From positions 104,502,389-104,566,388 of the forward strand of contig NC_135716.1 of NCBI RefSeq assembly GCF_964656455.1: 64,000 nucleotides of DNA, given 5' to 3'. The notes below the pieces were generated by a model. The model was not told where the DNA came from, searched no databases, and saw nothing but the letters and a program-made list of their open reading frames with translations. The position numbers were made by a program, and so were the translations under genes. Below, in pieces: positions 58,641-64,000 of this stretch (the first letter of the stretch is position 1; each line of letters starts with the position of its first letter). Source of the DNA: Halichoerus grypus. Its lineage: Eukaryota > Chordata > Mammalia > Carnivora > Phocidae.

Positions 58641-59531
58641 GGAAAACAGACTCAAACCTGAACAGCCAGGGCAGAATCATGGTTTTAATACCAAACCTAT
58701 TTTAACCCGAACAAACCATTTAATGCACCTGGACCTTGTTTTCCTATCTGCTCTAGAAAGCTTACTTACTTGTAGACTCTTTCCTTCATCATCCTCCCCA
58801 CAAATAACATTTCAAGTACATGGTTTGCCTCTAAAACACGAATGGGAAAAGTGGTACAAGAAAGCAGCTCAAGTTTCTGGAGAAGTCTGAGCCCTCTTCG
58901 AACTGCCCGCACGAAACAACCCTAAAACCTCGGGCTGAATAAGAACCAGAGGTGAGGGGTGAATCAGCTTTCTACCCCTATCTCATCAACAGTCTTGGCA
59001 AACATGTCCACGGCCCTCACCAAGCCCTACACTACACTCTGGTACCACTAGTATCTTGAAACCACCCCGGGACTGTTTGGGGGACATTTTTCCAGAGAGA
59101 AACACTAATGTTTCCTCTTCAGATGGAGGACGGGGAAGGAAATAAAACTAGAAAATAAAGAACATATGTAAAACTAGGGGCGAAAAGGACAAACAGAAAT
59201 GTTAAAACCTCGAGGCAAAATCGGTCACTGGATTGAAAGGCACATTGCTGAGCAAGTGTAGTTTCTTAGAGACCCCAGAACGTGCTGGAAGCACAGACTA
59301 CGCTGATGTCCCTACCACAGCCACACCTGCGGGCACCTCAGGAAAACCAAAATCCCCTTCATGGTGAGCATTAAAAATAAGGTGTAGTGTAACAATCTGG
59401 AACAGAAAGGAAGGGGCTTAAAAAGTGAAAAGCTGTGTGCAATTTGTTTTCACCAGTTTCAGGGTTGGGAAATGTATCTAAAGGGGAGCATTTATTTACA
59501 AGCTACTAGAAATTCACCTCAGTAACAGTAC

Positions 59532-59579
59532 CTGAAAGGCTGGGATACTGCTCTTGGGTGCCCTTTCATATCATCCAAC
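59532..59579 (-). CDS. CDC14A: CDC14A 48-base coding exon
   Basis: A small exon bounded by a CCACAG acceptor and a CAG/GTACTG donor. It reads (R)LDDMKGHPRAVSQPF(R), corresponding to the SDDTKGHPRAVSQPFR stretch of the human protein. Entry and exit are both phase 2, so skipping it would keep the reading frame, and it could be a cassette exon. Confidence 0.93.
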
Positions 59580-59883
59580 CTGTGGAAATCAAAGACAAAA
59601 GCTCACGCATCACCGGGTTCATACATTTAAGCAAAAACCAAAAGGCAGAGCATATGGAGTCAGACCAGTAAAAATATTAAATTGGCAAAAGGGAGAAACC
59701 TCCCAAATGGATATTAGTACTCATCCTGTTTCTAAAATAAATCCTAGAACCAGCAGGAAACCCATTTTAGTCATTTTGTTTCATCTTAAATTTAATTTAC
59801 AGCAAATTTCTTTAAATCAGAAGGTGGCGTTGCAGCCACTCAGGGTAAAAAAAACGTTCAATGATGATACCATGATGCCGTTA

Positions 59884-59955
59884 GGAAAATTGAATTCTAA
59901 AAAATGAGAAAATTTCCGAGGAAAATTAAATTCTAAAAAATGAGAAAATTTCTAA
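59884..59955. repeat. 36-bp tandem duplication in a CDC14A intron
   Basis: 59884-59919 and 59920-59955 share 33 of 36 bases (core AATTCTAAAAAATGAGAAAA). AT-rich, adjacent to A-runs. Confidence 0.85.
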
Positions 59956-60224
59956 GAATTAAAAAAAAAATAGAAAAATCATATTGGAATAGCCTTCTAA
60001 AATTTGTGTCGTGGAGGTTCTCTCACTTCTTTTGCCTACTTACGTGCCAAGCTATATGCCAATTTATCCCTCCCTCCCCCTTATGATTTCTTCAAAATCA
60101 AATCTAAATCTGTTGGAAATTAATTTTAAGCAATATAAAGGCTTTCTTAAGAGTTTCAAGGGGAAAAATGGCAAATAAAGAGATTAGTAATCTTGAAGAA
60201 CCTTCCACTGACTTAGATGATATC

Positions 60225-60400
60225 CATAGCGGGCAGAGCACAGATTGAACAGTACTGGGTGTGAATATCAGCTCTGTTCCAACTCCATCCCACTGGGGAG
60301 GGATTTAACCTCCCTAACCTCAAGCAACCAACCCAAATGTGGGTAATGATGCATACCTTTTATGTTAATTCAGTTAATCTTCATAACCAAACTAAACACC
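60225..60400 (+). repeat. MIR-like fragment
   Basis: GGGCAGAGCACAGATTGAACAG, GGGATTTAACCTCCCTAACCTCAAG and GGGTAATGATGCATACC resemble sense MIR. Confidence 0.5.
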
Positions 60401-61406
60401 TAACATGCTGCTCAGTGAATGATGCGTCCCTTCAATTTTCTAGTGGTAGTTGGCGGTTACTACTAAGCACGAGGCTTGCTGTCCCATCTTCTCACATTAC
60501 TATGGAAAACGATCAGCTTGAATGTGAGCCACATAAACCTTCATTCCCCAGGTCAAGGAACCAGTACTCAAAGCATAGGTAATGATGTGTTCAGACTTAA
60601 TCTGACTTGTGTTATAATCCTCCCAGATAACACATGAAAATTACACTCTCTGTGAGGCTGTTTGACGTGTCATGCTGGCAAAACACCCCTCTTGCTGTGC
60701 ATGTCTCTCACTTAAAAGGCAAAGAAAAGCAGCCATTTCCTATTATAATCATTTGTGAACTTGTCACCATCCCATATATTACAGTAAAGAATCTGGAAGA
60801 TATTCACAGATTTTTGTACCTACATTGATCCTAAAGACTTTCTTTTTTAACTAATCTGAACCATTAGCAGGTTTTAAATGTTATGATCACAAGTCAGGTT
60901 CCATCAATTGATTCTGATTAGTAATTTTAGACTTCAAACTTTACAGACACAGGTTAAGAATTGTTTATTCAATTCTCAAATATAGAACATAAAACTAAGG
61001 AGTTAGGATATACCAAAGCTTGGCATTCAATACTTTTCTACACACTCTAGATTCAAAACAAAAGCCTCAGTACACCTGTGAGGATTTGCCACAAGACAGG
61101 ACATCCACTCATGGGGGAAGAGTAGAATTCCAAAAGGAATTTTGAACACAGTCCCAGAGACACCCAATGGCACAGCAGTTTAAGGTGGGATTTCCAGAGA
61201 CTGAGATTGCAGGAGCTGCTTTCTGTAAGCTTCTAAAACTTAGCTGCTCTCTATAGTGACAAAATAATAAACAACACAAAATAGTAATAAACCAAAAAAC
61301 AAGAGGTAAACATGGCACTTGTAGAATGATATTCAAAAGAGAAGATTAAATATTCTATCCACAAATGGAGGCAAAATATAAATTCAGAAGTTTAAAATGG
61401 ATCTAC

Positions 61407-61522
61407 CTAAAAGCACAGGATGGTGAGGAGCGTGGCTGTCTCTGACTTTTTAAGGCACGTAGTTTGTCTCCCTGGGTTATACCATTTTTCATTTCCACAT
61501 CTTCATCCTCTTCTAAATTATT
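61407..61522 (-). CDS. CDC14A: CDC14A coding exon ([17 protein letters not shown]...)
   Basis: This 116-base exon reads [15 protein letters not shown] followed by [16 protein letters not shown] and SSPSCAF, the start of the C-terminal tail just after the catalytic region. It follows a TTTTTTTTCCAG acceptor at 61523-61524 and ends TTTAG/GTAGAT with a somewhat weak donor. It starts in phase 0 and leaves two bases (AG) that complete an arginine codon with the next exon. The acidic run followed by a basic stretch is conserved in CDC14A. Confidence 0.95.
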
Positions 61523-62089
61523 CTGGAAAAAAAATGCATGTTCCATAGAAAGGTTATTATGAATAATTTTGCTTTATATAGCTTTCTTAATAGACCATAA
61601 ACTATTAATATAGATTGTCTTAACATAGATTATCTTAAATAGCTTTAATGCTCTATGAATTCAGCATTGTCTATATATATACTAGAGATTGTTCAACTAT
61701 TCATCAATTAAATATACTGGTCAAATCAACTCTAAATCAAAGCATGGGTATGGATGTGGTAGAATTTAAAAAGAGCTCTTTATTACAAGGGACCACAACC
61801 AAAGAGACTCTCACGCAGACAAAATCATGCTTTGGAATATAGCTCAGATACAGGCTGGCTCAATAGATACATTACAAATATGTTTCCAGAAACTACTAGG
61901 ATCAATCACTGTAAATTTTATAACTTGTTTACAGAAATGAAAGACAAAACAATTTAGGACATCTAGACGATAACTTACTAGGATCAACTAACACTAGTAA
62001 AAGCACTCAAGACCTTTCCAGAAGGAGTTAAAGTTTACTAGATTGGGAAAGTGTTTCCTGCTGACATAAGTCTTATAGACTAAAAAACA

Positions 62090-62300
62090 GAAGTACCACA
62101 CAAGGTCTTTTCACATGCTAGTTCACATTTAATTCTTACAATTCAGGGCGGGGAAGACACTGTTACCTATAAAGATGAAAAAAAAGGAGGTGCTCACAGA
62201 AGTTAGGAATATTACCCAAGCTCCCCGAAGCTCTTCATGACAGCAATGATTTTAAAATCAGATTTCTTGACCCCAGATACAATGGTACACTAACACTGCA
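62090..62300 (-). repeat. MIR-like fragment
   Basis: TTTTCACATGCTAGTTCACATTTAATTCTTACAA and CACTGTTACCTATAAAGATGAAAA suggest decayed antisense MIR. Confidence 0.5.
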
Positions 62301-62629
62301 CCAGTAAAGATTTTATTTTGCCCATTTCCCTCCCCTTAATAATTCATACACCTTGAATTTGCTAAGATTCCTTGCAGCCATAAAAGTCCCCTCCACTCTT
62401 TAAATCTAGAACTCTTATTTGATGAAGGATATACAAAAACATACTTCCCTCAGTCACATTCTAGTCATTTCTGATAGCCATTCCTGGCTCAAAACACTTC
62501 TTTACTCCCTGCCACCTAGGTTGGGTTGCAAGGATACATCTGGGGTCAGTAGACATGTCCTGGGTAAAAAGACCACACCTTACTACTATAACTCTGAGTT
62601 TAAAAAAGAAAAATAGACACACAAAGCAC

Positions 62630-62765
62630 ACAGCTGGTAGGAAAGAAGAAGAAATGAAGATGAAAGCTTCCTAGAGGAGGAAATCCCTTAACTGAGTCTT
62701 AAAGAAGGAGTGTGGAGAGAAGCAGGCCAAGATCACAGGAAGGGTCATCCTGGCAAAGAACACCA
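62630..62765 (-). repeat. L2 fragment (antisense)
   Basis: AAAGCTTCCTAGAGGAGGAAATCCCTTAACTGAGTCTTAAAGAAGGAGTG is antisense L2 text. Confidence 0.65.
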
Positions 62766-63024
62766 GTTCAACAGTCACAGGTTCGTGGAACCTTAAAGTC
62801 AGAGGATTCTCTTAAAGTCATAAGTTGCCCATCTATAAAGTCTCCAGGAATTGGTTATATCATTCATCTCTGCCCATGCAACCCCAGTGGGAATGAATCC
62901 ATTATCACCCAAGGAAGCCTGCAGGAATAGAAATAAGGCAGGCCTGAAGGTTAGGCTTGCTAGCAGGACGGTACACCTGAGGAGGTGGGCTTAGCTTCAC
63001 CCAGCAATCAACATGGGTGTTGTT

Positions 63025-63064
63025 ACCAGTTACTTGTACCTGATACCAGTTACTTGTACCTGAT
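63025..63064. repeat. Perfect 20-bp tandem duplication
   Basis: ACCAGTTACTTGTACCTGAT occurs twice in a row with no mismatch. Confidence 0.95.
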
Positions 63065-63667
63065 GGAAGGACCAGCACACAGCCAGAGTCTCTAGAATAT
63101 GGGACTGGCTTCTTGAAGGACCTGACAGGATCCTCACCCTTATTGGTCAGGTTCATTGTCTAATGGGCACCTTTGTGGGAAAGCCAGGAAAGCTTGTTTG
63201 TCCTTCCAACCAGGAGGATCTTTGTGTTCCCAGCTCTGAAACACCTTCAAAATTCTAAGGAAAAGTGAGCCTCAACCTGGAATTCCAAAATTCAACCCAA
63301 CAGTCAAACGTAAAGGTAAAACAAAGATAAAAAAATTCACCTCTCACACAATCTCTCTGAGAAAACTATTACAGGATGTACATCAGGGAAAAGTTAAGAA
63401 GACAAGAGGAAATCCAGGAAAATTAGGACTCCAACTGAAGAGGGTGAAAAGAAGGCCTTGGGTCAGAACTATACAGTAAGGCTAAAAAACAACCAGTCCA
63501 GGGTGGAGAGGAAAAGACTCTTTGGGAAAAGAATGAACTTGGTAAAATTTTTTGCTGTGTTAAGATTTTGAATAAATTTTAAATTGCTTGGCATAATTGC
63601 GGGGAGGAGAGAGTAGCCTTATGTTTTCCCAAGTACACAGAAAACTATGCAAATAAAAAGGCAATTA

Positions 63668-63712
63668 ACTCACACCTGAACTCATATAACATTGTGTCAA
63701 CTGTACTTCAAT
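63668..63712 (+). mobile_element. Very short L1 3' tail
   Basis: ACCTGAACTCATATAACATTGTGTCAACTGTACTTCAATAAAAAA is the extreme 3' end of an L1. Confidence 0.65.
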
Positions 63713-63849
63713 AAAAAAAACAGAGTAGACTACCATGCTCAAGAGTGAACAGTCCTTACATAGTAATAATGTACATATTTTTGGGTTTAACAAAAAATTA
63801 TGATGTAGCCATATGGGGAAGCACGGGGGAATAGGAGTAACACCTGGGC

Positions 63850-63870
63850 GGGGGGGGGGGGGGGGGGGGG
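63850..63870 (+). repeat. Run of 21 G
   Basis: An uninterrupted G21 preceded by GGGC and followed by AGGGAGAG. Confidence 0.9.
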
Positions 63871-64000
63871 AGGGAGAGCTAAAATCCTGTCTACCACAAC
63901 CAGAAGGCAATCAAAAAATGTCCAAAATCAATAAACTGTTTTAAATAGCATTATAAGCAAGACATTGATGTGTAGAAATAATGGTAGTGAAAATGCTGAT

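Larger units (their letters stand above)
35945..64000 (-). other. CDC14A: CDC14A gene, 3' part (continues past the right edge)
   Basis: Five exon segments on the minus strand, with matching splice phases, encode about 216 residues at the C-terminus of CDC14A. This dual-specificity phosphatase removes phosphates from CDK-type Ser-Pro and Thr-Pro sites; it acts at centrosomes, actin and cilia, and its loss causes deafness and male infertility in humans. Only the low-complexity, serine-rich tail is encoded here. The phosphatase domain with its HCxxGxGR active site belongs to exons beyond 64 kb. I found no further exon between 61523 and 64000. The gene is followed in the same orientation by GPR88 about 18 kb downstream. 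Confidence 0.95.

Noticed and set aside
1..64000. CRISPR arrays, operons, defence islands or phage genes
   Set aside because: No regularly spaced repeats, no bacterial-type gene clusters; the window is mammalian chromosomal DNA.

Overview
The window is nuclear DNA of a placental mammal, almost certainly a carnivore. At least fifteen copies of a tRNA-derived SINE (head GCCTGGGTGGCTCAGTCGG, a CT-rich middle, an AAATAAATAAA tail) are scattered through it. This is the CanSINE type found only in Carnivora. The body sequence (CTGCTCAGCGGGGAGCCTGC, then CCTCTCCC-type blocks) looks like the arctoid version (bears, seals, mustelids) rather than the dog or cat versions. That last step is inference from memory of the subfamilies. 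Ancient mammal-wide repeats (MIR, L2, MER5, MER20, MaLR LTRs, a MER2/Tigger-like element) fill much of the rest.

Only two protein-coding genes can be supported, both on the minus strand and arranged head to tail. GPR88 lies at about 15.8-17.8 kb. Its 384-codon coding region is uninterrupted and sits in a CpG island, with a probable 5' non-coding exon and TATA-like promoter near 17.8 kb. Further right is the 3' part of CDC14A. Five coding exon segments (61.4, 59.5, 57.4, 56.4 and 37.9 kb) encode the disordered C-terminal tail of this dual-specificity phosphatase, ending ...SEYVHY, and a 3' UTR runs to about 36 kb. The splice phases of all five segments agree. The catalytic exons lie beyond the right edge. 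The order CDC14A then GPR88 in the same orientation matches the known human 1p21 neighbourhood.

Layout. 0-13 kb: intergenic, with old L1, L2, MIR and MaLR LTRs plus three CanSINEs. 13-15.8 kb: repeat-poor, probably the GPR88 3' UTR and flank. 15.8-17.8 kb: GPR88. 17.8-36 kb: intergenic, with SINEs (including a SINE inside a SINE and a SINE inside an L1), an LTR and MER elements. 36-38 kb: CDC14A 3' UTR and last coding exon. 38-56.3 kb: the 18.4-kb last intron of CDC14A, with six SINEs, L2, L1 and a Tigger-like element. 56.3-64 kb: four more CDC14A exon segments and their introns.

The two genes are not known to act together. GPR88 is an orphan Gi/o-coupled receptor of striatal neurons. CDC14A is a centrosomal and ciliary phosphatase. 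I found no operon, CRISPR array, defence system or other previously undescribed system, as expected for this kind of genome. The observations most worth a second look are structural: a 92-bp duplication 1 kb apart, two perfect 15-bp inverted repeats (one in the CDC14A 3' UTR), a read-through alternative C-terminus of CDC14A, a CA repeat in the probable GPR88 intron, and several SINE insertions with perfect target-site duplications.
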